Below are positions 46,584 to 56,630 of a stretch of DNA of 64,000 nucleotides, piece after piece; the first letter of the stretch is position 1, and each line of letters starts with the position of its first letter. The notes under the pieces are model-generated. The model ran no database searches and was not told where the DNA came from. It saw nothing but the letters and a program-made list of their open reading frames with translations. The stretch is taken from NCBI RefSeq assembly GCF_042611095.1, contig NZ_JBHFPV010000002.1:1-64000 (forward strand), read 5' to 3'. The DNA is from Meishania litoralis (GTDB lineage: Bacteria > Bacteroidota > Bacteroidia > Flavobacteriales > Flavobacteriaceae). Both the position numbers and the translations under genes were made by a program.

Positions 46584-48059
46584 TTAATTCTTATATCGGG
46601 GATTCAGCTCGGTGGGAACCGGGGCACCTACCTCTAACCTCCATTGTCGTAAATCTTGCAATAGTTCTTCTCTTTTAGTCGGATTAGTACCTGACAGGTC
46701 GTTGCTTTCCGAAATATCTTCCTTTAGGTTATACAATTGAAGGTTTCCGTCCTCAAAGTCCTCGATAAGTTTCCACTCTCCCTTTCTAATGGCCCCTGAA
46801 GGTACGGCTCGCCAACCCTTTGTCAATGCGTCTTTTTGCTTTATTCCCCTATATGTTTGCAGATATGCCGGAAAATGCCAGTAAATGGCATCCCTGTGCC
46901 ATCCGTCTTTTTGAAATAGCAATGGAACGAGGGAGTGACCATCCAGCAAATAATCATACTTTTTACCTCCTGCCAATTCTACCAGGGTAGGGTAAAAATC
47001 GATTCCCATGACCACCTCATCCGTTTTAGAGTCAGGTTCGATTCGACCGGGCCACCAGGCTATCATGGGTTCCCTAATACCTCCCTCGTACAGCATTCCC
47101 TTGGAACCTTTTAACGGAAAATGATCGGTAGCACTTCCAAAGCCTCCATTATCTGAAAAAAACAGGACCAGCGTATTTTCATCCAGGTCCAATTCTTTTA
47201 GTTTGAGCAGGATCTTTCCCAAACTCCGATCCACACTTTCAACCATGGCGGCATATTCCGGGTCGTCCTGTTTTCCAAATGGCGCTTTATTCCTATATTT
47301 TGCCACCATTTCTTTTTTTGCCTGTATGGGCGTATGTACCGCGTAGTGGGATAAGTAAAGAAAAAAAGGTTTTTTTTGGTGTTCCTCGATAAAATCCAAC
47401 GCTTCTTCTGTCAATCGATCGGTAATATATTCCCCTTCAGGACCATCTGTAAGGTCTGGATTCCTGTAAGGGCTAAAATAGGATTTGGGCGCTCCTGATT
47501 TATTACCGGCTATGTTTATGTCAAATCCTTGCGCCTCAGGCCCTGTTTCCGAATCATTGCCCAAATGCCATTTGCCCATATGTGCGTTATAATAGCCAAT
47601 TGCTTTCAAGGCCTCGGCCAGTGTCACTATTGTTCCCGGCAATTCGGTTTTATTTGGAGTCGGTATCAATTTCCGGTCTTCAGATCTTCCCCGTTCCGTG
47701 GTTCCCACGGTATATATTCCGTGTCTCGGGGTATATAGACCACTCATTAAACAAGCTCTTGACGGTGCACAATTGGGTGCGTTGGCATAGGCACTGGTAA
47801 ACTTCATTCCTTCCCGGGCCATTCTGTCTATATGTGGTGTTTCATAAAATTTGCTACCCATGAAACCAACATCGTTCCAGCCAAGATCATCTACGAAAAA
47901 AATAATGAAATTTGGTTTCTCTTCCTGTGAAAACCCAACCGTTCCAACAAAAAGGCATATTATGGCCGTGAAATTTTGCATTATGATTGCAGCCCACATC
48001 TTTTTCTGTTCGAAAAATGTCCATGGGGTACCGTACATTGCTTTATTGATCATTTTCAA
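46584..48059 (-). CDS. Secreted sulfatase 3 (type I, formylglycine-dependent)
   Basis: The protein has up to 491 residues with signature CAPSRACLMSG (Cys97), metal-binding VDD at 57-58, and GKWHLGNDSETGPEAQGFDI. A hydrophobic stretch ending VGTVGFSQ looks like the end of a signal peptide, but the first Met lies about 45 residues before that cleavage point. ATGs at 47999 and 47981 are possible shorter starts. The long start leaves 14 bp to sulfatase 4 and suits an operon. A GFDINIAGNKSGAPKSYFSP segment distinguishes it from the other three. Confidence 0.92.
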   Translation of the reverse strand: MKMINKAMYGTPWTFFEQKKMWAAIIMQNFTAIICLFVGTVGFSQEEKPNFIIFFVDDLGWNDVGFMGSKFYETPHIDRMAREGMKFTSAYANAPNCAPSRACLMSGLYTPRHGIYTVGTTERGRSEDRKLIPTPNKTELPGTIVTLAEALKAIGYYNAHMGKWHLGNDSETGPEAQGFDINIAGNKSGAPKSYFSPYRNPDLTDGPEGEYITDRLTEEALDFIEEHQKKPFFLYLSHYAVHTPIQAKKEMVAKYRNKAPFGKQDDPEYAAMVESVDRSLGKILLKLKELDLDENTLVLFFSDNGGFGSATDHFPLKGSKGMLYEGGIREPMIAWWPGRIEPDSKTDEVVMGIDFYPTLVELAGGKKYDYLLDGHSLVPLLFQKDGWHRDAIYWHFPAYLQTYRGIKQKDALTKGWRAVPSGAIRKGEWKLIEDFEDGNLQLYNLKEDISESNDLSGTNPTKREELLQDLRQWRLEVGAPVPTELNPRYKN

Positions 48060-48073
48060 AAATCAAATTGGCA

Positions 48074-49633
48074 CTAACCTTTGTTTTTGACCTCATTCAT
48101 GGCCTTGGTCAATTCCTTGACCTTTTCCGGATATTTATCGGCCAGATTATTTTGTTGTGCAATATCCTCTTTAATATTGAACAATTGGTATTCTTCCAAG
48201 TTTCCCGTTTCGTTCCTAACCCATTTATTTATAATCTTTGGTCCTTCATACGGGGGGATCATGATCCAGTCCCCTTGTCTATAAAAGGTCTTGCCCATGG
48301 CTTCCAAGACTAATTGCGTCCTTCCCTTGTGCGATTTGCCAAGAAACACATCAAGGGTATCTTCGCTATCCAAAGCCGAATTTTCCAATCCGAGAAGGCT
48401 TGCAAAAGATCCCATTAAATCCAACTGGCAAACTAAGGCATCTGAGGTTGATGCTTTAATTGTTCCTGGCCAGCTCACTAAGAACGGAACTCTGGTTCCC
48501 GCATCGAACATACTGTATTTCCCTCCCCGTAATGGCCCTCCGGGTTTATGATTTCCAATTTTTTCAACGGCATTGTCCTGATAGCCGTCGTCGAGAACGG
48601 GACCATTATCACTTGAAAAAACCACTATCGTATTTTCTGCAATGCCCAGATTTTCCAACTGATCTAGAATCTGACCAATGGTCCAATCGGCCTCTAGAAT
48701 GGCATCTCCCCTTGGGCCCATGCCGGAGCTGCCCACAAACCTTGGGTGAGGTGTTCTTGGAACGTGGGGCTGATGGAGCGAATAGAAAAGAAAGAAGGGG
48801 TTGTTCTTGTTCGATGAAATGAACTCTTTGGTCTTTACCATAATGGTATCCGACATATTTTCATCAATGAACAGGGCGGATTTCCCGCCTTTCATATACC
48901 CTATACGGGATATTCCGTTATGGATACTCATATCATGCCCATGGCTCGGATGGAGTTTTAATAGTTCAGGGTTTTCTTTTCCTGTCGGTTCACCTGGAAA
49001 GTTCTCATTATAACTTACCTCCAAGGAGTCGTCAGGGCTTAGCCCAACAACTTTGTCATTTTCAACGTATACGGAAGGAACCCTGTCGTTTGTGGAGGCC
49101 AAAATATACGAATAATCAAAACCTATCTCATTCGGCCCAGGTTTTATCTCTGAGTTCCAATCCAAAGTTTCTCCTCCAAGGCCAAGATGCCATTTTCCAA
49201 TTACAGCCGTTGTATAATTTGCTTTTTTTAACATGGAAGGAAATGTTTCTCTTGAAGTGTCGAACAACAAGGGGGCATTTCCTGGCAGGATATGGGCTTT
49301 TTGGTTCCTCCATGGGTATTCTCCCGAAAGGATTGCATATCTACTTGGCGTACAAGTGGCCGAAGTTGCGTACCCATTGGTAAACCGAATACCGTTCTTC
49401 GCAATACGGTCTATATTCGGAGTTGCAAGCTCGGTTCCACCATATGCGCTTACATCCCCATAGCCAAGGTCATCCACATAAATAAGTAAGATGTTAGGAC
49501 GGCGGTCAATAATTTTATTTTTAGCCTCGCCAACTTCTTTGTTTGTCTTTTTACCAGATAAGTTGCAACTGGCTGCGACCATAAGTATAGACAATACTAA
49601 TAATCGGCAAATTTTTCTTAAAAAGGTGTTCAT
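48074..49633 (-). CDS. Sulfatase 4, lipoprotein (type I, formylglycine-dependent)
   Basis: The 519-residue protein has a lipobox VAASC (Cys23). The signature is CTPSRYAILSG with Cys94, with metal-binding VDD at 54-55. The GEYPWRNQKAHILPGNAPLL segment and an insert of about 100 residues between GKWHLG and the C-terminal domain are typical of longer arylsulfatase A-like enzymes. It is the first sulfatase after the susCD pair, with a 204 bp gap that contains a hairpin. Confidence 0.92.
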   Translation of the reverse strand: MNTFLRKICRLLVLSILMVAASCNLSGKKTNKEVGEAKNKIIDRRPNILLIYVDDLGYGDVSAYGGTELATPNIDRIAKNGIRFTNGYATSATCTPSRYAILSGEYPWRNQKAHILPGNAPLLFDTSRETFPSMLKKANYTTAVIGKWHLGLGGETLDWNSEIKPGPNEIGFDYSYILASTNDRVPSVYVENDKVVGLSPDDSLEVSYNENFPGEPTGKENPELLKLHPSHGHDMSIHNGISRIGYMKGGKSALFIDENMSDTIMVKTKEFISSNKNNPFFLFYSLHQPHVPRTPHPRFVGSSGMGPRGDAILEADWTIGQILDQLENLGIAENTIVVFSSDNGPVLDDGYQDNAVEKIGNHKPGGPLRGGKYSMFDAGTRVPFLVSWPGTIKASTSDALVCQLDLMGSFASLLGLENSALDSEDTLDVFLGKSHKGRTQLVLEAMGKTFYRQGDWIMIPPYEGPKIINKWVRNETGNLEEYQLFNIKEDIAQQNNLADKYPEKVKELTKAMNEVKNKG

Positions 49634-49744
49634 TTTTTCTCTAAGAGGTATTTTAAGTCGTTTTAATTTTCAAGACTTGATGGCCAAGTCGCGGGTAAAT
49701 AATGCTAGAACCAACTAATCGGGTCTATTTGTTTTTTTGTGAAA

Positions 49745-49777
49745 AGAGGATGTCCGATTTATTCACGAACATCCTCT
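49745..49777 (-). terminator. Hairpin between susD and the sulfatase genes
   Basis: AGAGGATGT (49745-49753) pairs perfectly with ACATCCTCT (49769-49777) around a 15-base loop. On the transcribed minus strand it is followed by a short TTTTC run. The T-run is short, so partial termination or mRNA-end protection is likelier than a full stop. It could make susC/susD expression higher than that of the sulfatases. Confidence 0.45.
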
Positions 49778-49837
49778 CGATCAAGCAATAAAACTAACTC
49801 AACAAACTAAACTTTAATATTTTGAATTTACCAAATA

Positions 49838-51625
49838 TTACCATCCGGGGTTTTGTTCAATTTCTGGGTTTATCGCAATTTCATTTGAGGGTATCGGAAA
49901 CAGATAGTAATGATCGGGCCATGGTGTCGGTGCATTGTTCCATGCGTCTGGTAAAACATATCCCTCTGCCGCCCCACCTACAATCGGCACATTATTATCT
50001 TCATCGCTAGCAACAATCCATCTCCCGACTTGCCTCTCACTGGTGGCATAATCGGCCATTTTTCTCCACCTTCTTAAATCATCGAAACGATAGCCTTCGC
50101 CCATAAGCTCTACGGCTCGCTCTCTTCTTATTTCCCAAAGTACGGACGGAATTTCTGGATCTCTATCGGGGTCTTCCGTAATACCTGTTAAATTCAAAGG
50201 AGCCACACCACCTCTTCCCCTCAATTTATTAACGGAAACATCGGCAACTTCTTGGTCAAATTCCCCCAGTTCATATTTGGCCTCGGCATGATTTACCATG
50301 ATTTCACCTAATCTAAAGATCGGGGCATCTGCAAAATCCTGATTTTGTATAGAAGCGAGTTTATCAAAATATTTCCATAGTTTGTACCCTGTTTGGGTCA
50401 CATTATATCCGTGCCCTCGGTTATTCTTACGAAAATGGGGGGAGCGCCTTACGGTCAATCCTCTCCAATTCACGTCGGGCAATTGATGTATTTCCGGCTG
50501 CGATAACCCGGCCATAAAATCAATATATTCCCGATGGGTTGGGTCGCCCGTATGCTCCCATTCGGTAGTATTGCCGGATATCCCGGGTGGATTCTGGATT
50601 TGATAAGGCGGAACGGTGGTAATGAGCATCCTTCGGTCTCGATCCCTAAATTCAGTATAGGGGTCCTTCTCCAAATCTGTCCAATTAGCATTGGCTTTGA
50701 CAGGAGTGCCATCTGTGAATAAATATGTATCAGCACCTTTTTTGGTAAGGTCCCAATTGCCTGCCGAATTTCTCATACGACTTGTAATAATATGTGTCAA
50801 TATCCCAACTTCGTATTGTTTGTGAAGAAAAATACCAGCTGTTGATGCCAAATCGGCACTGTTGAAAACCTCATCATAGTTTGGGTGTAATGTATGGCCA
50901 TCGATTAATGCTTGTGAAGCATTTGCACTTGCCTGTAAATAGGTGTCGGCATCACTTAAGCCATGGTACTTTCGCCAAGTACCTTCAAACAGCCCAAAAC
51001 GGGAAATAAGGGCGCGCACCACATCTTGGGTGATAGAATTGGGCGCGGTACCTTCGGCAATAATGTTTTGCTCGGCATATGTAAGATCTCTGAGAATATT
51101 GGCCGCAACTACATCACGACTTTCCCTAGCCGAGAACAATACCTCGGTATCCGCTTCCGAAATGGCAGTTTCAATCCAAGGTACACCTCCATAGCGATTC
51201 AATAACCTAAAATACTGGAACGACCTGAAAAAGAGCCCAATGCTTCGCCAATGGTTTTTATCGACGTCGGTAATCGGAGCCTGGTCAATATTGTCCAACA
51301 TTATATTGGCCGTTCGTATCCAGCTATACGGATTAGAATAATCTTCACTCTCTGCATCCACTATAATACGCCCTTGGAGCCAATCACTACCATTATTTCC
51401 ATTATTGTTGTCACACATCAAGTCGGTATCGAACTCAAGGTCGAGTACATCAAGGTCGTAACCCGGGAACATTCCATAAAGTTGCCAGGCATAGGTCTCA
51501 AAGTTGGCATTGGCAGTAAACGTATTTTCCACCAAAAATTGATCTTGAGGCAATCGTTCCAATTCATCGGTACATGAGTAAAGAACGAAAATCATAAAGC
51601 CAATTAATACAAATATTTTTTTCAT
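49838..51625 (-). CDS. SusD/RagB-family glycan-binding outer-membrane lipoprotein
   Basis: The 595-residue protein has a lipoprotein signal (lipobox LYSC, Cys18). It shows SusD features such as the N-terminal LERLPQDQFLVENTFTANAN, the long helical region, and the C-terminal RRERAVELMGEGYRFDDLRR segment that ends in PIPSNEIAINPEIEQNPGW. SusD proteins lie on the cell surface as a lid over the SusC transporter and bind the oligosaccharide. The gene is 11 bp after susC. Confidence 0.96.
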   Translation of the reverse strand: MKKIFVLIGFMIFVLYSCTDELERLPQDQFLVENTFTANANFETYAWQLYGMFPGYDLDVLDLEFDTDLMCDNNNGNNGSDWLQGRIIVDAESEDYSNPYSWIRTANIMLDNIDQAPITDVDKNHWRSIGLFFRSFQYFRLLNRYGGVPWIETAISEADTEVLFSARESRDVVAANILRDLTYAEQNIIAEGTAPNSITQDVVRALISRFGLFEGTWRKYHGLSDADTYLQASANASQALIDGHTLHPNYDEVFNSADLASTAGIFLHKQYEVGILTHIITSRMRNSAGNWDLTKKGADTYLFTDGTPVKANANWTDLEKDPYTEFRDRDRRMLITTVPPYQIQNPPGISGNTTEWEHTGDPTHREYIDFMAGLSQPEIHQLPDVNWRGLTVRRSPHFRKNNRGHGYNVTQTGYKLWKYFDKLASIQNQDFADAPIFRLGEIMVNHAEAKYELGEFDQEVADVSVNKLRGRGGVAPLNLTGITEDPDRDPEIPSVLWEIRRERAVELMGEGYRFDDLRRWRKMADYATSERQVGRWIVASDEDNNVPIVGGAAEGYVLPDAWNNAPTPWPDHYYLFPIPSNEIAINPEIEQNPGW

Positions 51626-51636
51626 AGTTCTGTTTT

Positions 51637-54600
51637 TTAAAATGTCATGTTCAATCCAAGTCCATATTGTTTCCTGAACGGGTATGTACCCCCACCTCCT
51701 AAATTCTCGAACTCCGGATGCAATCCATCAGGTAAATGGTCGATCATTATCGGATTTTCCGCTGTAAAAAATATTCTTACATTATCGATAAAGGTCTTAT
51801 CCAAGGCCGATTGTGGAATTGAATAACCGAACGTAATGTTCTGTACCGTCAGATACGCCCCGTTCGACAGGTATCTGGATTGGGTTGCCCTACTTCTGGG
51901 ATAATTACCTTGGCCCTCAATATAAATTCTGGGATAAAAGGCATCGGTATTTTCCGGTGTCCAGTAATCCAATTGATGCTGGAATATATTTTGGAACTGG
52001 TTGTCGTAAGGCCAAAACACCCGATTGTTAATGTTCATAGCCCTTTTGCCAACTCCCACAAGTCTGAACGAAAAGTCAAAACCTTTATAACTTGCGCCTC
52101 CAGAGGCACCATAACGGTAACGTCTTCTACTGTTCCCGATTATGGTCCTATCTTGTGTGTCATCCAAGTCGTTGGACCCGTTTTGGATAACTCCGTTACC
52201 ATCCAGATCAACATATTTTGCATCCCCTGGATTTGGGTTTACGCCTTGGAAATATGCCAACCCTTCCCTAAGGGTTCCATTTTGTAGGTTTTCATCCAGC
52301 GTTCCTTCCACGAAATCGTCAACTGTAAAGAAGCCATCTGATTGTAATCCCCAAATCTCACCAAATTCCCGACCCACATACGGAGAATTGAGCAATCGGG
52401 CATCATTGTTCAAGCTTGTGATTTCAGATTTATAAACATCTGATACGTTCGCATTGATATAATAAGAAAAATCGTCGCCAATAGTATCCTGCCATCCTAA
52501 TGTGACCTCCCATCCCAAGTTTTCACTATCTGCCACATTGACCAGAGGAGGAGCGGCTCCCAGAACAGCAGGAGCAGGTAGGCCGCCATCCAATTGATCA
52601 AGAACCTTTCTGTTGAACCATTCAAGCGTCGTGGTGAAACGATTATTGAAAAAGCTCGCATCCATACCCAAATTAAGGGTCCTGGCACGCTCCCAAGTAA
52701 AACTAGGACTTACAAGTGCGGGACTTCCAACGGTTATATATCGATTCCCTGTCGTTGGGTCTATCCACTGAGAATTACTGGCAGGTAACCCGGGGAGAAA
52801 CGGATAAAAATCCTCTGTATCGGGGTCGTTCGGCAACGTCGTAATCTGATTGCCGATATCACCCCAAGAACCCCTAAACTTCAAACTGGTCACTACACTG
52901 GTCAAAGGCTCGAAAAACCCCTCTTTTGAAACGACCCAGCCTGCCGAAAAGGAAGGGAACACCCCAAAACGATCATTTTTCGGAAAACGGGAAGACCCGT
53001 CGTATCTGGCATTCGCCTCAAGCAGGTATTTCTCGGCGTAGTTATAGGTAAATCGTCCAAAAACCCCTTGTACAGCCCATTCACCAAAGAAATCCTCCAC
53101 TGCAGGATTGGTAGTCGTTCCGTCTAAAAATGGGATGTCCGGATTTATTAAATCCTGTCCTGAAGCAGTAAAACTTTCACTTGAAAACTCCTCTTGGTTA
53201 AATCCTGCAAGAAAGGAAAAATTGTGGTTCCCTAAACTTTTCTCATATGAACCGTATAGGTTCAAAGCATTTCTGCTCGTTGTTAAATGAGTTCGGGAAT
53301 AATTTGTAATACCAACGCCATTGGGAGTGAACCGTTGCGAGGAAATGGTCAGTGGCTGATTATCGGTAGAACGTGTATCACGCAAACTATTTTCAAATGT
53401 ATATTCTCCCGTAAGTGTCAATCCGTTAATAGGCTTGTACTGTAATTTACCTGTTAAGCGTGTAGTTTTTTCATCCCTTTCATCAGGTGTTCTCAACCGA
53501 ACTATGTTTGAAGGGGTGTCATATGGAATCTCCTCGCCGGTCTCGGTCACAAAGTTACCTGCGGGCGTGAAAGAATAAAATGAAACGGCTTGGTTATAGT
53601 TTCCAATTGGATCCAATCTGTTACTGGCCCTATATAATGTATTTAGGCTGGCCGTAAGATTGGTGGCAATTTCAGATTCGATAAATCCATTAAGGTTATA
53701 TCGCGTAAAACTGTCCCTATCGGTAACCATAATACCATCTTCATCGCTATACCCCAAGGATACCCTATAATTTGATTTTTCACCGCCTCCGCTGAAATTA
53801 AAATTATGTACTTGTGTGAGTCCTTGATTATCAATAAAATCACCTAGTACATCACCGACGGCGAGTGGATATCGCAATCCATCATTTTCAGCGTATCCAA
53901 GTGGATAGCTTCCAGGGTTTTGCTCATATTCGTCAACAAATCCCAACCATGTGGGAATGTCCTGCCCGGTCCAAAAAGTCGTTGTGCCGAAATCGGTCAA
54001 AGCCCTTACAAATTCTGCGGTCGTGGCGGCCTTTGCTACTTCCGTGGGCTTACTGATGGACATCGTGGTGGAATAATTAAAATTGGTGCCGCTGTTTCTA
54101 ACTCCCTTTTTTGTAGTAATCAAAACTACACCAAATGCAGCCCTACCGCCGTATATAGCAGAGGAAGATGCGTCTTTTAAAACCGAAATGGATTTGATAT
54201 CATTTGGATTCACATCCTCAAGGTTTACGGGGACGTTGTCCAAAAGTATCAAGGGTTGCCCGGTTCGACCATTGATACTGGCTATGCCCCTAATGTCTAT
54301 ATCCGCTCCTGTCCCCGGACGACCTTGCCCAAAGCTTATGTTTAATCCCGGTATGGCTCCTTGAAGAGCTCTTGACGAAGTTGTCTGTGCCCTTCCCGAA
54401 ATAACTTCTTCAAAATCGACAGAAGACACGGCTCCGGTAACATTCTCTTTTTTCTGGGTTCCATAACCCACGACCACAACTTCATCCAAACTTGCGGTAT
54501 CTTCACTTAAGGTAACATTTATCTGCTTTTGGCCATTTATTGGCACTTCTTGGGTTACAAAGCCTAAATAGGAAATTACAATAATTGCGTTTGAGTCCGC

Positions 54601-55116
54601 TACATTGATTTCAAAGTTCCCATCAAAATCGGTTTGAGTACCATTCGAGGTTCCTTTTTCCACAATATTGGCTCCGGGCAAAGGTTGGCCATTGTTGTCA
54701 ACAACATTACCGGAAACGGGATGTGTTTGCCGTTCTTTGTTAGATATAATGGGCTTTTCGTTTATCGCAACAAGATTGCCGCTGGTTATTCTTATCTCTA
54801 GATTGCCTAGGGATAAACTACTTAGCAACTTGTTTGCCCTTACGACACCTTTCCGCAGGTGAATCATTGGAAAGTCTTTGAATAAGCCTTCTTCATAAAA
54901 AAATTTGTAATCGGTCTGTTCTGAGACAAGGTCGAACACCTCATCTACGGTTGCCATCGTATCTTCATCTATCCTAACCCTGGAATTCTGAGATAATAAG
55001 TTGTTAGGAATCGCGGCGAAAATAGAGGCACAAAACAATAAGATAAATGTTCTCATAATGTTCCTTAGAAGCCCATTTCTGAATAGAAAGGAGCTTTTGT
55101 CGAAATTAAATTTCAT
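51637..55116 (-). CDS. SusC/RagA-family TonB-dependent transporter with STN signalling domain
   Basis: The 1159-residue protein has, in order, a signal region (about 1-42), an STN domain (about 45-120), a carboxypeptidase-D-like regulatory domain (VSGNVVDNNGQPLPGANIVE, about 134-205), a plug opening with SLDEVVVVGYGTQKKENVTG (209-228), and a C-terminal barrel ending GLGLNMTF. It imports oligosaccharides across the outer membrane using TonB energy. The STN domain is characteristic of transporters that signal to a FecR anti-sigma factor, and a FecR gene lies 203 bp upstream. The pair plus sulfatases is a polysaccharide-utilisation locus. Confidence 0.96.
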   Translation of the reverse strand: MKFNFDKSSFLFRNGLLRNIMRTFILLFCASIFAAIPNNLLSQNSRVRIDEDTMATVDEVFDLVSEQTDYKFFYEEGLFKDFPMIHLRKGVVRANKLLSSLSLGNLEIRITSGNLVAINEKPIISNKERQTHPVSGNVVDNNGQPLPGANIVEKGTSNGTQTDFDGNFEINVADSNAIIVISYLGFVTQEVPINGQKQINVTLSEDTASLDEVVVVGYGTQKKENVTGAVSSVDFEEVISGRAQTTSSRALQGAIPGLNISFGQGRPGTGADIDIRGIASINGRTGQPLILLDNVPVNLEDVNPNDIKSISVLKDASSSAIYGGRAAFGVVLITTKKGVRNSGTNFNYSTTMSISKPTEVAKAATTAEFVRALTDFGTTTFWTGQDIPTWLGFVDEYEQNPGSYPLGYAENDGLRYPLAVGDVLGDFIDNQGLTQVHNFNFSGGGEKSNYRVSLGYSDEDGIMVTDRDSFTRYNLNGFIESEIATNLTASLNTLYRASNRLDPIGNYNQAVSFYSFTPAGNFVTETGEEIPYDTPSNIVRLRTPDERDEKTTRLTGKLQYKPINGLTLTGEYTFENSLRDTRSTDNQPLTISSQRFTPNGVGITNYSRTHLTTSRNALNLYGSYEKSLGNHNFSFLAGFNQEEFSSESFTASGQDLINPDIPFLDGTTTNPAVEDFFGEWAVQGVFGRFTYNYAEKYLLEANARYDGSSRFPKNDRFGVFPSFSAGWVVSKEGFFEPLTSVVTSLKFRGSWGDIGNQITTLPNDPDTEDFYPFLPGLPASNSQWIDPTTGNRYITVGSPALVSPSFTWERARTLNLGMDASFFNNRFTTTLEWFNRKVLDQLDGGLPAPAVLGAAPPLVNVADSENLGWEVTLGWQDTIGDDFSYYINANVSDVYKSEITSLNNDARLLNSPYVGREFGEIWGLQSDGFFTVDDFVEGTLDENLQNGTLREGLAYFQGVNPNPGDAKYVDLDGNGVIQNGSNDLDDTQDRTIIGNSRRRYRYGASGGASYKGFDFSFRLVGVGKRAMNINNRVFWPYDNQFQNIFQHQLDYWTPENTDAFYPRIYIEGQGNYPRSRATQSRYLSNGAYLTVQNITFGYSIPQSALDKTFIDNVRIFFTAENPIMIDHLPDGLHPEFENLGGGGTYPFRKQYGLGLNMTF

Positions 55117-55174
55117 AATTTTGTTAATTATTGGTTAGTTGTACAATTTGTAGTTAATCAATAATGGATTAAGG

Positions 55175-55212
55175 GGATAAGGTTACTTACTTTGACGGGT
55201 AAAACCTTATCC
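55175..55212 (-). repeat. 10-bp inverted repeat between fecR and susC
   Basis: GGATAAGGTT (55175-55184) and AACCTTATCC (55203-55212) form a perfect 10-bp inverted repeat with an 18-base spacer. No T-run follows on the minus strand, so it is not a standard terminator in that direction. It lies about 60 bp upstream of the susC start and could be an operator, an mRNA leader hairpin, or the boundary of the fecR transcript. Confidence 0.5.
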
Positions 55213-55319
55213 TTCTTTTATTTAGTTTAGTTTCATAGGCAGAATATTAGCTTTTAAGTTAGTTGTTAATGTTAATTATTTAGTTTTTGGGATATCATTC
55301 GACTTGATAGTGGTAATGG

Positions 55320-56495
55320 TCATCTTAGAACAATGGTTTTATCCCTTATCTCATATTCCTTGATTGTGGTCGATTTCATTATGGATAAAATATGTTCGAC
55401 CTCTTGATGTTTTCCAATAACACCTCTGAACTTTAAGGTTTCCAAATCCTTGTTCTCAAAAACAACATCGGCATCGTACCATCTGGATATCACTTTCATG
55501 ATATCTTTCAATGGCTTTTCTCTAAAAATAAAAACTCCGTCTTTCCATGAAACTTCACTTGCAACATCAACGGTATTGACGGCCACCACATTTTTTTCTA
55601 CATCAAGTATCGATTGTTGCCCGGGAATCAACTCTTTTCTTGAAGGACCATTGATTACGGCTACACTTCCTTCAACCAAAGTTGAATAAATATTTTTCTC
55701 ATCCGAATAGGCCTTAATATTGAATTCCGTACCGAGAACCTCTATCTTTTGAGATCGATTCGTCACAATGAACTTTGTTCCATTATGCTCTGTACTCGGA
55801 GATACATCAAAATATGCTTCTCCATAAACTAATTCCACTTCTCTTGGACTGTCAGGGACGAAACTTACGGGGTATTTTAATTGCGTTTCAGAGTTCAGCC
55901 AAACTCCTGTTCCGTCCGCCAATTTGAGAAAATACTCCCCCCCCCGAGGAATTGTCAGGTAATTGTATTTGATATCCTTAGAACTTTCTTGGTCGGCGTA
56001 AATGAGTTCTCTGCCATTACCACTTATATTTTTGGTTTGGTAGGTCTTTCCGCCGTCCAAATCTATAATGGAGCCATCCTCCAATGTCAAAGTAGCTTTA
56101 TCAGATCCGGGTTTAATGGTTTCATTATCAATTACAGGGGAAGAAACCACCGGATTGCTAATCTTTTCATTTTCAGTAAAGTAAAAATAGCCGAACGTCA
56201 AAGCCCCGATTAAGATCGCTGCTGCGTATTTTAAGAAGCTGAATTTCATTACCCTGTTTCCTAAAAAGTTCTTCTCTTTTCTTATCTGCCTCAGAACAAT
56301 AGTCTTTGCTTTTTTTCGGTCATATTTGCCAACGCTCATATTCATTATAGTGTTGGCTTTGATGTATTCATGGAACAATAACTCATTTTCAGGATTTCCA
56401 ATCCATAGCTCCAATTGTTGGAGTTCATGTATATTGGCCTCTTTCGTTAGAAATTTGATAATTAGACTTTCGATTTGATCATCCATTCTATACAC
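55320..56495 (-). CDS. FecR-family anti-sigma factor
   Basis: The 391-residue protein has a cytoplasmic N-terminal part of about 83 residues, one membrane helix (FSFLKYAAAILIGALTFGYF), a periplasmic FecR domain (IPRGGEYFLKLADGTGVWLN; VELVYGEAYFDVS) and a C-terminal DUF4974-type domain (FREKPLKDIMKVISRWYDAD). It should hold the ECF sigma factor inactive until the SusC STN domain reports that ligand is bound. The sigma gene is divergent, 135 bp away, instead of the usual same-strand arrangement. Confidence 0.94.
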   Translation of the reverse strand: MYRMDDQIESLIIKFLTKEANIHELQQLELWIGNPENELLFHEYIKANTIMNMSVGKYDRKKAKTIVLRQIRKEKNFLGNRVMKFSFLKYAAAILIGALTFGYFYFTENEKISNPVVSSPVIDNETIKPGSDKATLTLEDGSIIDLDGGKTYQTKNISGNGRELIYADQESSKDIKYNYLTIPRGGEYFLKLADGTGVWLNSETQLKYPVSFVPDSPREVELVYGEAYFDVSPSTEHNGTKFIVTNRSQKIEVLGTEFNIKAYSDEKNIYSTLVEGSVAVINGPSRKELIPGQQSILDVEKNVVAVNTVDVASEVSWKDGVFIFREKPLKDIMKVISRWYDADVVFENKDLETLKFRGVIGKHQEVEHILSIMKSTTIKEYEIRDKTIVLR

Positions 56496-56611
56496 CTCTC
56501 TTTGTGTTAATCTAATACCCTATTTAACCCTGTTATTTATAAAACCTAAGTTTGGTTACATCACTTTGTCCTTCCTTAAGACGATTCTAAAACTGAATAC
56601 CACCCCTTGCA

Positions 56612-56630
56612 ATGAAAAAAAAAATTACAT
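56612..56630 (+). other. ATG plus A10 tract out of frame with the sigma gene
   Basis: An ATG at 56612-56614 is followed by ten A residues (56615-56624) and is one base out of frame with the sigma gene. With nine A residues the frame would run on as MKKKLHLVRFENVKTEINRK into the sigma factor. As written, the gene must start at TTG 56631 or GTG 56649. Confidence 0.6.

Noticed and set aside
45143..49463. Many plus-strand frames of 60-120 codons opposite the sulfatase genes
   Set aside because: They lie wholly antisense to the sulfatases and show no signals or domains of their own.
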